Below the pieces are notes generated by a model. It was not told where the DNA came from. It saw only the letters and a program-made list of their open reading frames with translations, and made no database searches. Below, piece by piece: positions 44,550 through 53,453 of a stretch of DNA of 64,000 nucleotides (its first letter is position 1; every line of letters begins with the position of its first letter). The stretch lies in NCBI RefSeq assembly GCF_900099765.1, contig NZ_FNDX01000002.1, positions 186,001 to 250,000 on the forward strand, read 5' to 3'. Position numbers and translations under genes: made by a program. Source of the DNA: Paenibacillus typhae. GTDB taxonomy: Bacteria; Bacillota; Bacilli; Paenibacillales; Paenibacillaceae.

Positions 44550-44631
44550 AGGGCAGCTTCCTTTCAGGTCTAAAGACAAAATTTCAAGCCATATTAGAGC
44601 TTATATCCTGGTTGCCCTTTCAGTCAACAAG

Positions 44632-44677
44632 AAGAAACGGCTTTGCCGTCCTTTGAGGGACGGTATCCGTTTCTGCG
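44632..44677 (-). other. Two-stage hairpin in the EamA gene leader
   Basis: On the minus strand AGAAACGG pairs with CCGTTTCT, and inside it CCGTCC pairs with GGACGG, with an asymmetric internal loop. It lies about 80 bases before the start, downstream of the previous gene's terminator. It may be an RNA regulatory element; it fits no riboswitch class I know. Confidence 0.45.
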
Positions 44678-44728
44678 AGAAATAGAAGGATTATTTATGA
44701 CGTGAAACATATAAATGCTTATATTTTC

Positions 44729-44757
44729 AAAAAACCTGCCGGAGAATCCGGCAGGCC
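44729..44757 (-). terminator. Terminator of the alcohol dehydrogenase gene
   Basis: CCTGCCGG and CCGGCAGG form a perfect stem with ATTCT as loop, followed by TTTTTTG on the minus strand. Confidence 0.85.
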
Positions 44758-44777
44758 ATCCATGTTTACACTGGCTG

Positions 44778-45914
44778 CTATGGCTTCAGTATCACCTTGA
44801 TACAATCCTCTTCCTTCTCGCCAAACACCTGATAGGCATGCTCCGCTCTGCTGATCGGAAGCCAGTGGGTAATAATATCTGTAGGATCAAACTTGCCATC
44901 TTTGATCATCTGGTAGAGAAGCGGCATGTAATGAATAACCGGAGCCTGACCCATCTTGAGGGTAATGTTGCGCTCAAACAGATGACCCAGCGGGAACATG
45001 TTATAGTTCAGGCCATATACACCGACGAGCTGGATGGTGCCGAACTTGCGCACTACCTCAGAGGCAATCCGGAAAGCGCCAAGCGAACCGCCCTGGAGCA
45101 TCAGCGCTGTCTCCACCTTTTCCACCACAGTCTTCTTGGCGTCAAGGCCGACACAGTCGATCACAACATCCGCTCCCCCGCGAGTGATTTCTTTCATATG
45201 CACTTCAAAGTCTTTAACCTCTTCCAAATTGAAAATTTCCACATTATTGGTCAGTTTCGCGTGATTCAGCCGGTACTGTACATGATCGACGGCAATGACC
45301 CGGGCAGCGCCCTTCATCCAGGCAAACTTCTGGGTCAGCAGCCCGACCGGACCGCAGCCCAGTACAATTACCGTATCACCCGGTTTGACCCCTGCATGCT
45401 CAACGCCCCACCAGGCAGTCGGTACAATGTCAGACAGGAAAAGCAGCTTTTCATCCTCCATCTCCGCGTCCTCAGGAACCACAAACGGTCCAAAATTGCC
45501 ATACGGCACTCGAAGCAGCTCTGCCTGCCCCCCGGCAAAACCGCCGTACGAATCGGAATAACCGAGCATACCGCCGGTATCCTTCGCCTCATTCGCGTGA
45601 TCACACTGGCTTTCCATCTCATGCTGGCAAAAAAAACATTGTCCGCAGGCTACGTTAAACGGAATAATGACGCGGTCGCCTTTCTTAACCCTGGTCACCT
45701 CGGGTCCCACTTCCTCTACGATACCCATTGGCTCATGTCCGATCACATAATCATCGTGCATTCCCGGAATTGCCCCATTATAGATATGCAGATCGGAACC
45801 GCAGATGGCAGTCGAGGTGATCCGGACAACAATATCATCCTTCTTCTCCAGCTTGGCGTCGGCGACATCCTTGACTTCCACTTTCTTCTTCCCTTGGTAC
45901 GTTACAGCTCTCAT
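44778..45914 (-). CDS. Zinc-dependent alcohol dehydrogenase (formaldehyde dehydrogenase-like)
   Basis: A 378-residue enzyme. Catalytic zinc ligands are in TAICGSDLHIYNG (Cys) and VIGHEPMGIVEEVG (His-Glu). The structural zinc site is ACGQCFFCQHEMESQCD. The Rossmann motif is VIVLGCGPVGLLTQKFAWM, followed by VIAVDHVQYRLNHAK, indicating an NAD(P)-binding fold. It is close to the glutathione-independent formaldehyde dehydrogenase group, but substrate specificity is not proved. I start it at the ATG at 45914, behind AAGGAG, which matches the typical MRAVTY start. Confidence 0.88.
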   Translation of the reverse strand: MRAVTYQGKKKVEVKDVADAKLEKKDDIVVRITSTAICGSDLHIYNGAIPGMHDDYVIGHEPMGIVEEVGPEVTRVKKGDRVIIPFNVACGQCFFCQHEMESQCDHANEAKDTGGMLGYSDSYGGFAGGQAELLRVPYGNFGPFVVPEDAEMEDEKLLFLSDIVPTAWWGVEHAGVKPGDTVIVLGCGPVGLLTQKFAWMKGAARVIAVDHVQYRLNHAKLTNNVEIFNLEEVKDFEVHMKEITRGGADVVIDCVGLDAKKTVVEKVETALMLQGGSLGAFRIASEVVRKFGTIQLVGVYGLNYNMFPLGHLFERNITLKMGQAPVIHYMPLLYQMIKDGKFDPTDIITHWLPISRAEHAYQVFGEKEEDCIKVILKP

Positions 45915-45942
45915 GATGAGGACCACTCCTTCGAAAGTAGAG

Positions 45943-45967
45943 TATAACAAAACCTATTATGTTATAA
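45943..45967. promoter_or_regulatory. Inverted repeat upstream of the alcohol dehydrogenase gene
   Basis: TATAACA and TGTTATA are separated by about 10 bases. The repeat sits in the probable promoter region of the alcohol dehydrogenase gene. The binding protein is unknown. Confidence 0.3.
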
Positions 45968-46016
45968 CCCCAAAATCCCCCGGATTATCCCCTCACCAAA
46001 AAGTTAGTCAATGTTA

Positions 46017-46862
46017 TCACGATCCGCTTTCTGTTCCGGCAGGCGGATACAGCAGCGGTGAATACATCATCAGGGCATGATTCTCGGCTACAGCCTCATC
46101 ACCGGCAGCTTCTCCGCTGCGGGTCAGCCTTCTACGGCGGATACGGTTGCTGCGGATGTATCCGCCCCATGGCTCCAGACTGATGACATGATCTGCCTCA
46201 TACACCTCATAGGTGTACAAAGGCTCGTGGTCACATCGCCATTCCCCGTGCAAAAACGTATCATCCAGATGCAGCTTCAGCTGATAAGGTTGATCTGTAT
46301 GATTCGTTAGCTGCAGATCAAGATAATTGTAGGCGCAAGTGGCCCCGCTGCCAAACGGCTGGGTACGCCGCTCATCCGGAAACACGTCGTAGCTGTGCCG
46401 GTGACGCTCCGTTACTGTCAAAGGGGTATGCAGCGCCATCCAGTAGATCAGATTTGACAGCTGGCATAATCCGCCGCCTGTTCCGGAGCGGAAGCCGCCA
46501 TAGAATAACACCATCCCGTCCACATAACCTTTGCGGCGGGTCGGCTTCCCGATACTCCGCCAATAGGAAAAGGTCTCACCCGGACGGATCAGCAGCCCGT
46601 CCAGTCTGCGGGCAGCGATCGTCAGGTTAGTAATTTTATTGTATTGCAGCTGCATGTCTACATTGCGCAGCTTCCGCAGCAGAGGGGTTGAATGCGCTGC
46701 TGCCTTATATGAAAGTGTATCCTTGCTGAAGGTCTTTGCCCTTTTGCCGGGACGGATCAGCCAACGCCAGTATCTTTTACAGACGAAGTACCGCTTACCG
46801 GCATACAACCGCAGCCTTGAACGGCGGATTGGCTTCATTGCCGACTTGGCCTGGCTCATCAA
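46017..46862 (-). CDS. VanW family protein
   Basis: A 281-residue protein with a very basic N-terminus (KPIRRSRLRLYAGKRY). The VanW core is clear: LLIRPGETFSYWRSIGKPTR, GMVLFYGGFRSGTGGGLCQL and HRHSYDVFPDERRTQPFGSG. VanW occurs in some vancomycin-resistance clusters but is widespread with no proven role; no other van genes are near. Its start overlaps the stop of the upstream hydrolase gene (ATGA). No signal peptide is visible. Confidence 0.8.
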   Translation of the reverse strand: MMSQAKSAMKPIRRSRLRLYAGKRYFVCKRYWRWLIRPGKRAKTFSKDTLSYKAAAHSTPLLRKLRNVDMQLQYNKITNLTIAARRLDGLLIRPGETFSYWRSIGKPTRRKGYVDGMVLFYGGFRSGTGGGLCQLSNLIYWMALHTPLTVTERHRHSYDVFPDERRTQPFGSGATCAYNYLDLQLTNHTDQPYQLKLHLDDTFLHGEWRCDHEPLYTYEVYEADHVISLEPWGGYIRSNRIRRRRLTRSGEAAGDEAVAENHALMMYSPLLYPPAGTESGS

Positions 46863-47383
46863 AACCCGATCTCGTCCGCGCGCTGCAGTCTGGCAAATCT
46901 TCCGCCGAGCACCCCGTTATGGTGCCGCACAATTTCCTCTCCGCTGAGATTTCCGTTATCGAAGGTACTGTGCGCATCCTGTACCAGAATATTCCGGTAG
47001 CCCATGCTGTAAGCACGACGGCAGGTGGTATCGAGACAGAATTCCGTCTGCATTCCGCAGATAACCAGCTCTGTAATGCCCTGACGCTGAAGCTCCTCAT
47101 TCAGTACGGTGCGGTGAAATGCGTCCCAGGTCGGCTTCTCCACGACCGCTTCCCCTTCACGCGGCGTAATCCGGCTGCTGATCTCCCAGGTTGGCAGCCC
47201 CCTTGTATATTCCTCGTCCTCTGTATGCTGGATATACACTACAGGAGCACCAGCCGAACGGGCTTTGTCCAGCAGGGAAACAATCCGGTCCATTACCTTC
47301 TCCCCGTCAAACAGACTCATTCCCGGATAAGAAAACATGGCTTCCTGTACATCAATAATCAGCAGTGCCTTTGTCATCTCCAA
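46859..47383 (-). CDS. Isochorismatase-like cysteine hydrolase
   Basis: A 174-residue alpha/beta hydrolase. The catalytic Asp is in LLIIDVQEAMF, the Lys in VVEKPTWDAFH and the Cys in VICGMQTEFCLDTTCRRAYS, the usual triad of the family. GGGAGG precedes the start. Proteins of this type hydrolyse isochorismate, nicotinamide or N-carbamoyl compounds; no pathway gene nearby points to one of these. Confidence 0.88.
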   Translation of the reverse strand: MEMTKALLIIDVQEAMFSYPGMSLFDGEKVMDRIVSLLDKARSAGAPVVYIQHTEDEEYTRGLPTWEISSRITPREGEAVVEKPTWDAFHRTVLNEELQRQGITELVICGMQTEFCLDTTCRRAYSMGYRNILVQDAHSTFDNGNLSGEEIVRHHNGVLGGRFARLQRADEIGF

Positions 47384-47533
47384 AATCCTCCCTGTATAAA
47401 ATAATTCTGATTCCGGTCAATGGCGCCCTTCGAACTCCATCCCGGCTCTCCCATATTCAAATCTATTCTATAACAAGTTCTGCTATTAAACCTATTATTA
47501 TCTTATCATTTATTTCAGTGTAAAAGTTCAGCA

Positions 47534-47582
47534 AAAAGAGGCAGCTGCAATCATCCTCAGATAATCACAGTTGCCTCTTAAC
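47534..47582 (-). terminator. Terminator of the que operon
   Basis: AAGAGGCAACTG pairs with CAGCTGCCTCTT with one mismatch. On the minus strand TTTTTG follows, directly after queE. Confidence 0.75.
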
Positions 47583-47592
47583 TCAGGGACGG

Positions 47593-48321
47593 CTATTTCC
47601 CCCGTTTATTGTGCCAAATTAGCGCGTGCAGCTGCGGCAGCACCCTTACCCGGTTCATGGCCGGATCGGCAATAACCAGATTGAACAGCCATTCCAGGCG
47701 TCCAAGCAGGCGGGCCGATATATCTCCCGGCTCCGTCACATCATCATTACCGGGCTGAAGGTACAGCTGTACTTCCGGGTAACGCTGATGTACCGTTTTG
47801 GCATAGACATAGTCTTCCTCATTGAATACCACTACCTTCAGGCTGTGTGTTCCTTTTCCAGGCACTTTCAGCTTCTCGAGAATACTGTCCAGCATCGCCC
47901 AGTCCGTCTTCATGCCTGAGCTTGGCGGTTTGGGACTTATCGTCAGCGCGTCAATCTCATAGAACCAGTCCTGCCAGCGGCTCCCCTGGGTTTCGATTGC
48001 TGCCTGGATGCCGCGTTCATGCAATAGATCAACAAATTGCCCCATGCTGTCACCGAGCAGTGCCGGATTGCCTCCTGAGATGGTCACGGAGTCAAAATTG
48101 CTGCCGGCCAGGGCAAGCAGCTCATCCATGATCTCCTCCGGCTCCAGCATCCGCACGATATCCTTGGCAGAGCCGTCCCAGGTGAAGGCCGAGTCGCACC
48201 AGCTGCAGCGGTAATCACAGCCGTAAGTGCGCACGAACATCGTCTTTACGCCGATAACGGCGCCTTCACCCTGAATCGTCGGGCCGAAAATTTCAATTAC
48301 CGGAATTTTACTCACAGTCAC
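47593..48321 (-). CDS. queE: 7-carboxy-7-deazaguanine synthase QueE
   Basis: A 242-residue radical SAM enzyme that turns 6-carboxytetrahydropterin into 7-carboxy-7-deazaguanine. The cluster motif is RTYGCDYRCSWCDSAFTWDG (C-x3-C-x2-C). IEIFGPTIQGEGAVIGVKTM at the N-terminus and SVTISGGNPAL are typical. It overlaps queD by 14 bases and is last in the queFCDE operon, under a preQ1 riboswitch. Confidence 0.95.
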   Translation of the reverse strand: MTVSKIPVIEIFGPTIQGEGAVIGVKTMFVRTYGCDYRCSWCDSAFTWDGSAKDIVRMLEPEEIMDELLALAGSNFDSVTISGGNPALLGDSMGQFVDLLHERGIQAAIETQGSRWQDWFYEIDALTISPKPPSSGMKTDWAMLDSILEKLKVPGKGTHSLKVVVFNEEDYVYAKTVHQRYPEVQLYLQPGNDDVTEPGDISARLLGRLEWLFNLVIADPAMNRVRVLPQLHALIWHNKRGK

Positions 48322-48790
48322 AGCCTCCGTGAATCCGGTAGGCAGGCCCGTCTTCCGGAATGTCTGAAGCCAGCACTTCCGCCCAGGAGGTCGGTGTTTC
48401 CCACAGTTTAACAGAATACAACGGCAGGTCTGCCAGCTTCAGCCGGTGGGCAATGTATGCCGACATGTTTTCTACTGTTGTACGGAAGCCGAGTAGCGCC
48501 ACCTTGGAGCCGGTCTGGTTCAACGTCTCCAGTACAGGCTCATTGCCCATGGCCAGAAAAGCGTGATCCAGCCGGTCCACCAGCTGCTGCTGTACGGTCG
48601 CTTTTATATCGCTGAAATCAATGACAAAGCCTTCATCCGAGTGGCCGGGTTCTGTCAGCGGCTTGCCTTTGAGCATGACCTCCAGCTTGTACGTATGCCC
48701 ATGCAGATTGCTGCACTTGCCTTTGTGGCCGACCAGCTGATGTGCAGAGTCAAAGGTGAAAATTTTGCAGACTGTTACTTCGCCCAGCAT
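48308..48790 (-). CDS. queD: 6-carboxytetrahydropterin synthase QueD
   Basis: A 160-residue enzyme of the PTPS family. Zinc-binding histidines are in FDSAHQLVGHKGKCSNLHGH (three His). Catalytic residues follow in KGKPLTEPGHSDEGFVIDFS, LVDRLDHAFLA and LPLYSVKLWETPTSWAEV. It makes the pterin used by QueE. The gene overlaps the queC stop by one base, so translation is coupled. Confidence 0.95.
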   Translation of the reverse strand: MLGEVTVCKIFTFDSAHQLVGHKGKCSNLHGHTYKLEVMLKGKPLTEPGHSDEGFVIDFSDIKATVQQQLVDRLDHAFLAMGNEPVLETLNQTGSKVALLGFRTTVENMSAYIAHRLKLADLPLYSVKLWETPTSWAEVLASDIPEDGPAYRIHGGCDCE

Positions 48791-49452
48791 TACAGATCAC
48801 CCTGCTTTCGTTCCGCCACGTACTGCTCAAGCCCGCGCTGGCGCAGCAGACAGGCCGGACAGGTGCCGCAGCCGCTGCCGATAATGCCGTTATAGCAGGT
48901 TAACGTATGCTCACGGACATAATCGAACTGGCCTAGCTCATCGGCGAGCTTCCAAGTTTCTTTTTTATCGAGCCACATCAGCGGGGTGTGAATGACAAAC
49001 TCATAATCCATTGACAGGTTAAGCGTCACATTCAATGATTTTACAAACACATCCCGGCAGTCAGGATAACCGCTGAAGTCAGTCTGGCACACACCGGTTA
49101 TGATATTCGCATAGCCCAGCTGCTTTGCCATAATGGCTGCAAACGACAGGAACAGCAAATTGCGCCCGTCCACGAATGTGCTCGGCAGCTCCCCGTCTTC
49201 CCCGGCTTCAATGGCTATATCATCACGGGTAAGCGCGTTGGGTGCCAGCTGGTTTAGCAGTCCCAGATCAAGGATGTGCTGCTTCACGCCGAAATTAGCG
49301 GCAATTTCTTTGGCAACTTCAATCTCGGCTGCATGGCGCTGGTTATAGTTAAAAGTGACTACCTGTACCTCTTCAAAATGCTTGAGCGCCCATACGAGGC
49401 AGGTAGTGCTGTCCTGGCCGCCGCTGAACACAACGAGTGCTTTTTTATTCAT
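48790..49452 (-). CDS. queC: 7-cyano-7-deazaguanine synthase QueC
   Basis: A 220-residue ATP-dependent enzyme. The PP-loop is [17 protein letters not shown], and the zinc site at the C-terminus is [20 protein letters not shown]. The start at 49452 follows GGAGGAGAG; longer readings add 22 residues without family similarity. It converts 7-carboxy-7-deazaguanine to preQ0. It lies between queF and queD on one transcript. Confidence 0.95.
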   Translation of the reverse strand: MNKKALVVFSGGQDSTTCLVWALKHFEEVQVVTFNYNQRHAAEIEVAKEIAANFGVKQHILDLGLLNQLAPNALTRDDIAIEAGEDGELPSTFVDGRNLLFLSFAAIMAKQLGYANIITGVCQTDFSGYPDCRDVFVKSLNVTLNLSMDYEFVIHTPLMWLDKKETWKLADELGQFDYVREHTLTCYNGIIGSGCGTCPACLLRQRGLEQYVAERKQGDL

Positions 49453-49483
49453 ACGTTTGCTCTCTCCTCCCATTGCCTTTCGC

Positions 49484-49984
49484 CTACCGGTTGTCCACTT
49501 TTTCAGGATACAGATCATGATTCATCAGCCGGTGCTCGGCCATGGCCTCATACTTGGTTCCCGGACGCCCCCAGTTGCAGTAAGGATCAATGGAGATGCC
49601 GCCGCGCGGTGTGAATTTACCCCACACTTCGATATAGCGCGGATTCATCAAGGAGATCAGGTCATTCATTATAATGTTGACACAGTCCTCATGAAAATCA
49701 CCATGATTGCGGAAGCTGAACAGATACAGCTTAAGCGACTTGGATTCCACCATCTTGATATCGGGAATGTACGAGATGTACATCACGCCGAAATCGGGCT
49801 GCCCGGTTACAGGACAGAGGCTGGTGAACTCCGGACAATTGAATTTGACAAAATAATCGCGGCCGGGATGCTTGTTATCGAACGCTTCCAGCACTTCCGG
49901 ATCGTATCCGAAATTATACTTGGTCCCCTGGTTGCCCAATAGGGTAACCTCCGGCATTTCCTCTTTCAGTCTGCCTTCTGACAT
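49484..49984 (-). CDS. queF: NADPH-dependent preQ0 reductase QueF
   Basis: A 166-residue, short (Bacillus-type) QueF of the tunnel-fold family. [20 protein letters not shown] contains the catalytic Cys. [20 protein letters not shown] and [20 protein letters not shown] complete the family pattern. I choose ATG at 49984, behind AGAGGGG. QueF makes preQ1, the ligand of the riboswitch directly upstream, so the operon is under feedback control. Confidence 0.95.
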   Translation of the reverse strand: MSEGRLKEEMPEVTLLGNQGTKYNFGYDPEVLEAFDNKHPGRDYFVKFNCPEFTSLCPVTGQPDFGVMYISYIPDIKMVESKSLKLYLFSFRNHGDFHEDCVNIIMNDLISLMNPRYIEVWGKFTPRGGISIDPYCNWGRPGTKYEAMAEHRLMNHDLYPEKVDNR

Positions 49985-50068
49985 GACAAAAAACCCCTCT
50001 CTTTTCCCTCCGGCTGTCTGCCGGAAACAGGAAAGAAGAACGAGATTTCGAAAACTTGGCTCTACTAA

Positions 50069-50103
50069 ATAGTTTTTTATAGAGGGAGTTTGCGAACCTC
50101 TCC
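50069..50103 (-). promoter_or_regulatory. preQ1-I riboswitch
   Basis: On the minus strand AGAGGTTCGCAAACTCCCTC is followed by TATAAAAAACTA. This is the preQ1-I class: stem AGAGG/CCTCT, a loop, and an A-rich tail that forms the pseudoknot. It lies before queF. Confidence 0.9.
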
Positions 50104-50149
50104 TGTACAGACGCACAGAATTCTTCTTATGCTTGTATTAGCGCCTTGA

Positions 50150-50179
50150 ACTATACCATGTTTCACAGTCTTCTGGCAA
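50150..50179 (-). promoter_or_regulatory. Probable promoter of the que operon
   Basis: TTGCCA (50179-50174), an 18-base spacer and TATAGT (50155-50150) lie just upstream of the riboswitch on the minus strand. Confidence 0.5.
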
Positions 50180-50182
50180 GCT

Positions 50183-50932
50183 TTACAGATGATCCAGAAT
50201 AAGTGAACAGAGCATTCCAAGCGCAGCAGCCAGACCGGTCAGCGGTCCACTGTTTTCATAGGCTTCGGGCATCATACTGGAAGACACCATGGCAATAATT
50301 CCTCCTCCGGCAAAAGAGGCAATCAGAGCAGTCGTATATCCGTCCGCGTGATCCATAAATGCATACCCTGCCCCAGAAGCTGCAGTAGAAATAACCAGCA
50401 CACTGAGCCACAGCAGGATTACTTTACTTTTGCTGTATCCGTCCTGCTTGAGTCCGGCTGTACTGGAGAGCCCTTCAGGAATATTGCTGATAAAAATGGC
50501 TATCACCAGCAGGAGGCTTACCCCTTCACCCGAGATCAGGCTTGCCCCGATCATAATGGACTCAGGAATGGCATCCAGCACAGTTCCGGCAAATATCGCC
50601 AGTCCGCTTCCGCTTTGCGGCTTTGTGCTTTTCTCAGACCGGACCGAACGCTTCCGCCCCGATCCTCCCTTACGTGAAATGTACCAGTCAAACCCTGTAA
50701 ATACCAGCGCACCGGCAATGAAACCGAGGATCGTCGGAACCAGTCCGCCGTCATTTGCGGAATCATCCAGCAGCTCATAGGCCGCAGCGCCGATCAGCAC
50801 GCCTGTCCCGAACGCCATAATGAAGCCGATCCACTTGGTCTGAATACGCAAAAACAGGGCTGCCAGCGCACCAATCAGCACCGCCGAACCGGATACCGCT
50901 CCCCATAACAGAGCATTCCACACCTGCTTCAC
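50183..50932 (-). CDS. ZIP family metal transporter
   Basis: A 249-residue protein with about eight membrane helices. The metal-site helices are GTVLDAIPESIMIGASLISG and FISNIPEGLSSTAGL (the N-x-P-E-G pattern). A positively charged loop (SRKGGSGRKRSVRSEKS) splits the two halves. Family members move zinc or other divalent ions; the His normally before the Asn is replaced by Ser, so specificity is uncertain. It is monocistronic. Confidence 0.82.
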   Translation of the reverse strand: MKQVWNALLWGAVSGSAVLIGALAALFLRIQTKWIGFIMAFGTGVLIGAAAYELLDDSANDGGLVPTILGFIAGALVFTGFDWYISRKGGSGRKRSVRSEKSTKPQSGSGLAIFAGTVLDAIPESIMIGASLISGEGVSLLLVIAIFISNIPEGLSSTAGLKQDGYSKSKVILLWLSVLVISTAASGAGYAFMDHADGYTTALIASFAGGGIIAMVSSSMMPEAYENSGPLTGLAAALGMLCSLILDHL

Positions 50933-51104
50933 CTTCTTTTGTCAGAAGAATTGCGCTCTGCACGCATAATCTTATTGTACACTTTTAGTGCTTACTGCAA
51001 ACATTCCGGCTATTTGCCCGCTCCCAGATTATAAGGGATGGATTCAATTGCACATAAAGGGGTAACTTAAAATATAATCTCCTATACAAGGATGGGATCA
51101 GCTT

Positions 51105-51446
51105 ATGGAACAAGCGGTACAGCAGCTTCAGGAATGGCTAGCCTCAGAGGCAGGTAAAACAATTGTCATTGAAAAGCAGGAGCTTGAGGATGTGGACACG
51201 GTTCATTTCAGCCTGGAAAGCGTGGATTACCGGAGCTCCGGGGATGTGATTGATGATTATCTGGGCGATGCCCTTATACTACGGGGCACCGGCAGCACTT
51301 TGAACGGAGACGGAGAACTTGTACCCCTGCCGCAGCCAAGCTATGAACTGGCGGTCAGCGGACTGCAGGTGCATTCAGCGGAAGCAGAAAAGGCAGAGCT
51401 GCAGACTGAGCGGGCCCGGTACACCATTACTATCGGTGAAGCTTAA
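51105..51446 (+). CDS. Hypothetical protein (113 aa)
   Basis: The ATG at 51105 follows AAGGATGGGATC. The product begins MEQAVQQLQEWLASEAGKTI and contains HFSLESVDYRSSGDVIDDYL and PSYELAVSGLQVHSAEAEKA. The mix of charged helices and short strands suggests a soluble domain. I do not recognise the family. It is convergent with murB, and a long terminator lies between them. Confidence 0.65.
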   Translation: MEQAVQQLQEWLASEAGKTIVIEKQELEDVDTVHFSLESVDYRSSGDVIDDYLGDALILRGTGSTLNGDGELVPLPQPSYELAVSGLQVHSAEAEKAELQTERARYTITIGEA

Positions 51447-51497
51447 ATCCGTGATAGTTAATTGCATTAAGCTTTACACATCAGGTTCCATATTAAA

Positions 51498-51534
51498 AAC
51501 AGGAGGCCGCAGCACTAGTCTGCGGCCTCCTGTT
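51498..51534. terminator. Bidirectional terminator before murB
   Basis: AACAGGAGGCCGCAG and CTGCGGCCTCCTGTT form a perfect 15-base stem with a 7-base loop. It touches the murB stop codon. Confidence 0.85.
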
Positions 51535-52445
51535 CAGTCTTCCCCGATAATTCGTACTTCTGTCTCCAGCTCTACCCCGAACTTATCCTTGACCGCAGCC
51601 CGGACATGGTGGATTAGGCCAATATAGTCATTAGCCGTTGCATTATCCGCATTTACAATAAATCCGGCATGCTTGCGTGATACCTCCGCCCCGCCGATCC
51701 TTACGCCCTGCAGCCCGCTTTCCTGAATCAGCTGTCCGGCGAACCGTCCGGGCGGCCGTTTGAACACGCTGCCGCAGGAAGGATATTCGAGCGGCTGCTT
51801 GGATTCCCTTAGATAGGTCAGCTCATCCATCTTCGCTTTGATAGCCGCCTGGTCTCCCGGCTGCAGGGCAAAGCGCGCCTCAAGCACGATATAGTCTCCT
51901 CCGGCAAAAATGCTGTGCCGGTAACCAAACTGCAGCTCCTCCCCCTGCAGCGTTACGAGCTGTCCGTCTTTGTTAACGGCCAGCGCGCTGTGCAGCACAT
52001 CCTTAACCTCGCCTCCGTAAGCGCCGGCGTTCATATAAAGCGCGCCGCCTACTGTTCCGGGTATGCCGCAGGCAAATTCCAGACCTGTCAGCTCCTGCTC
52101 CAGCGCATAGGCCGAGGCATCAATAATTTTGGCGCCGCACTGGGCAACCAGCAGCCCGTTCTCAATGGCCATCTTATCCAAAACCGAAGTATACAGCACG
52201 ATTCCGCGTATGCCGCCGTCGCGTATAATAACATTAGACCCGTTCCCAAGCACGGTTAACGGGATATTACGCTCACGGGCGTATGTAACCACCTTTTGTA
52301 TTTCCTCATAGCTTGCTGGTACAGCCAGAATATCGGCGATCCCGCCGATTTGCGTAAATACATAAGTTTTCAGCATTTCCCGGCTTCTTACCGTTCCGTC
52401 CGGAAGAAGCTGCTGCAAATCCTGTTCAACTTGACTTATATTCAT
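51534..52445 (-). CDS. murB: UDP-N-acetylenolpyruvoylglucosamine reductase MurB
   Basis: A 303-residue FAD enzyme of peptidoglycan precursor synthesis. The FAD-binding motif is TVLGNGSNVIIRDGGIRGIV, followed by ACGIPGTVGGALYMNAGAYG and YPSCGSVFKRPPGRFAGQLI (catalytic Ser), and ISGLQG-type residues in ESGLQGVRIGGAEVSRKHAG. It reduces UDP-GlcNAc-enolpyruvate to UDP-MurNAc with NADPH. The length matches type IIb MurB. The gene is alone, not in a mur cluster. Confidence 0.95.
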   Translation of the reverse strand: MNISQVEQDLQQLLPDGTVRSREMLKTYVFTQIGGIADILAVPASYEEIQKVVTYARERNIPLTVLGNGSNVIIRDGGIRGIVLYTSVLDKMAIENGLLVAQCGAKIIDASAYALEQELTGLEFACGIPGTVGGALYMNAGAYGGEVKDVLHSALAVNKDGQLVTLQGEELQFGYRHSIFAGGDYIVLEARFALQPGDQAAIKAKMDELTYLRESKQPLEYPSCGSVFKRPPGRFAGQLIQESGLQGVRIGGAEVSRKHAGFIVNADNATANDYIGLIHHVRAAVKDKFGVELETEVRIIGED

Positions 52446-52522
52446 GTTTCATGCTCCTTTACGATCAATACATGAGCCGGCTATCAGCCTGAATTAATGG
52501 CATCCCCAACTGTAACAACGAA

Positions 52523-52551
52523 CAGGCTCCCTTGTCAATGACGGGAGCCTG
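52523..52551. other. Stem-loop downstream of the FhuF-like gene
   Basis: CAGGCTCCC and GGGAGCCTG form a 9-base stem with an 11-base loop. No T run is seen on either strand, so its role is uncertain. Confidence 0.4.
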
Positions 52552-52601
52552 CTGCTGATGCTGCATGTATCCAGTTTATGCGGCAATCCGGCGAATTAGT
52601 T

Positions 52602-53417
52602 CTAAGCCTGGCCTGCAGAGGCAGCACTGCGGAATTCGGTCCGGCGGGCCGCCCGCTCATCTTCCTTCAGCCGGGGGCAGGTGTAGCAGTAGCTTCCGCC
52701 TTCAGTCCGGTAATATAGGCAGCAGCGGTTGCGCATATTTACGGTCATATCCGGATCAGCCAGCGATTCGATCTTGCGCACCTGAACGTGAAACGGATTT
52801 CGCTTCAAGCCGAATATTGCCGCCGGCATTTCTTCGCGCAGATACCGGTAATCTTCCTTCAAAGTCTCCAGCAGGTCTGCGGGAACCTCTCCGGAGGTGA
52901 AAACCTCCAGATAATAGTTGAACTTGGTGGGCAGCTGGCCCCAAATTTCGCTCCCGGCAAGCCCGGTAACGCTGGATAACATAGTCAACAGCGGTGCAGC
53001 GGTATTCCGGTAGAACTGCAACAGCTGTTTGTTGCGCCAGTCCGTCCGCTCCTTGGCATCCGCAGGAGCCGGAATGAATGACCATTTGTTCAGGGAGAAG
53101 GCTACACGCCAATATCCATTGGCCGGGATGAGATGCACAGACAAGCCGGGCAGACTGACATCTGGACTGGCAGAATAGACAGAAAGAGCATAATGGACTG
53201 CGAGGGCCACATTACCGAAGGCTCCGGCAAAATAAGAGGCGGCCACCTTGTTATCCAGCCCTTTGATGAGCGGCCTGTAGCACTCGACAAAAGCCCTCAT
53301 TCCCGCTTCATCTGCCATCTCGGCGGCATTAAAGGAATGCACTGTTCCTTCCGGAATGCCGGGATGCAGATCAAATTTGCTGCCGAAATCCTGTATCTGT
53401 TGCTGTGCATCGTTCAT
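52602..53417 (-). CDS. FhuF-like siderophore-iron reductase
   Basis: A 271-residue protein. The C-terminus has NRCCLYYRTEGGSYCYTCPR, which fits the C-C-x10-C-x2-C [2Fe-2S] site of FhuF. The region FAGAFGNVALAVHYALSVYS and the helices before it fit the family. FhuF-like proteins release iron from ferric siderophores in the cytoplasm. It lies 36 bases after the siderophore-type ATPase gene and probably shares its Fur-controlled transcript. Confidence 0.82.
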   Translation of the reverse strand: MNDAQQQIQDFGSKFDLHPGIPEGTVHSFNAAEMADEAGMRAFVECYRPLIKGLDNKVAASYFAGAFGNVALAVHYALSVYSASPDVSLPGLSVHLIPANGYWRVAFSLNKWSFIPAPADAKERTDWRNKQLLQFYRNTAAPLLTMLSSVTGLAGSEIWGQLPTKFNYYLEVFTSGEVPADLLETLKEDYRYLREEMPAAIFGLKRNPFHVQVRKIESLADPDMTVNMRNRCCLYYRTEGGSYCYTCPRLKEDERAARRTEFRSAASAGQA

Positions 53418-53453
53418 TACCTTTTCCTCCTCTTTATGCGTACCCCTGGTTGA

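Noticed and set aside
44632-44677. A known riboswitch (S-box or guanidine class) before the EamA gene
   Set aside because: Only a short GGGCAACC resembles an S-box part; the rest of either class is missing.
44715-45947. A 410-codon frame opposite the alcohol dehydrogenase
   Set aside because: The dehydrogenase has both zinc sites and a Rossmann motif, so this frame is a shadow.
46017-46862. A vancomycin resistance cluster
   Set aside because: VanW alone is present, with no vanH, vanA, vanX or vanRS genes; VanW proteins are common outside resistance clusters.
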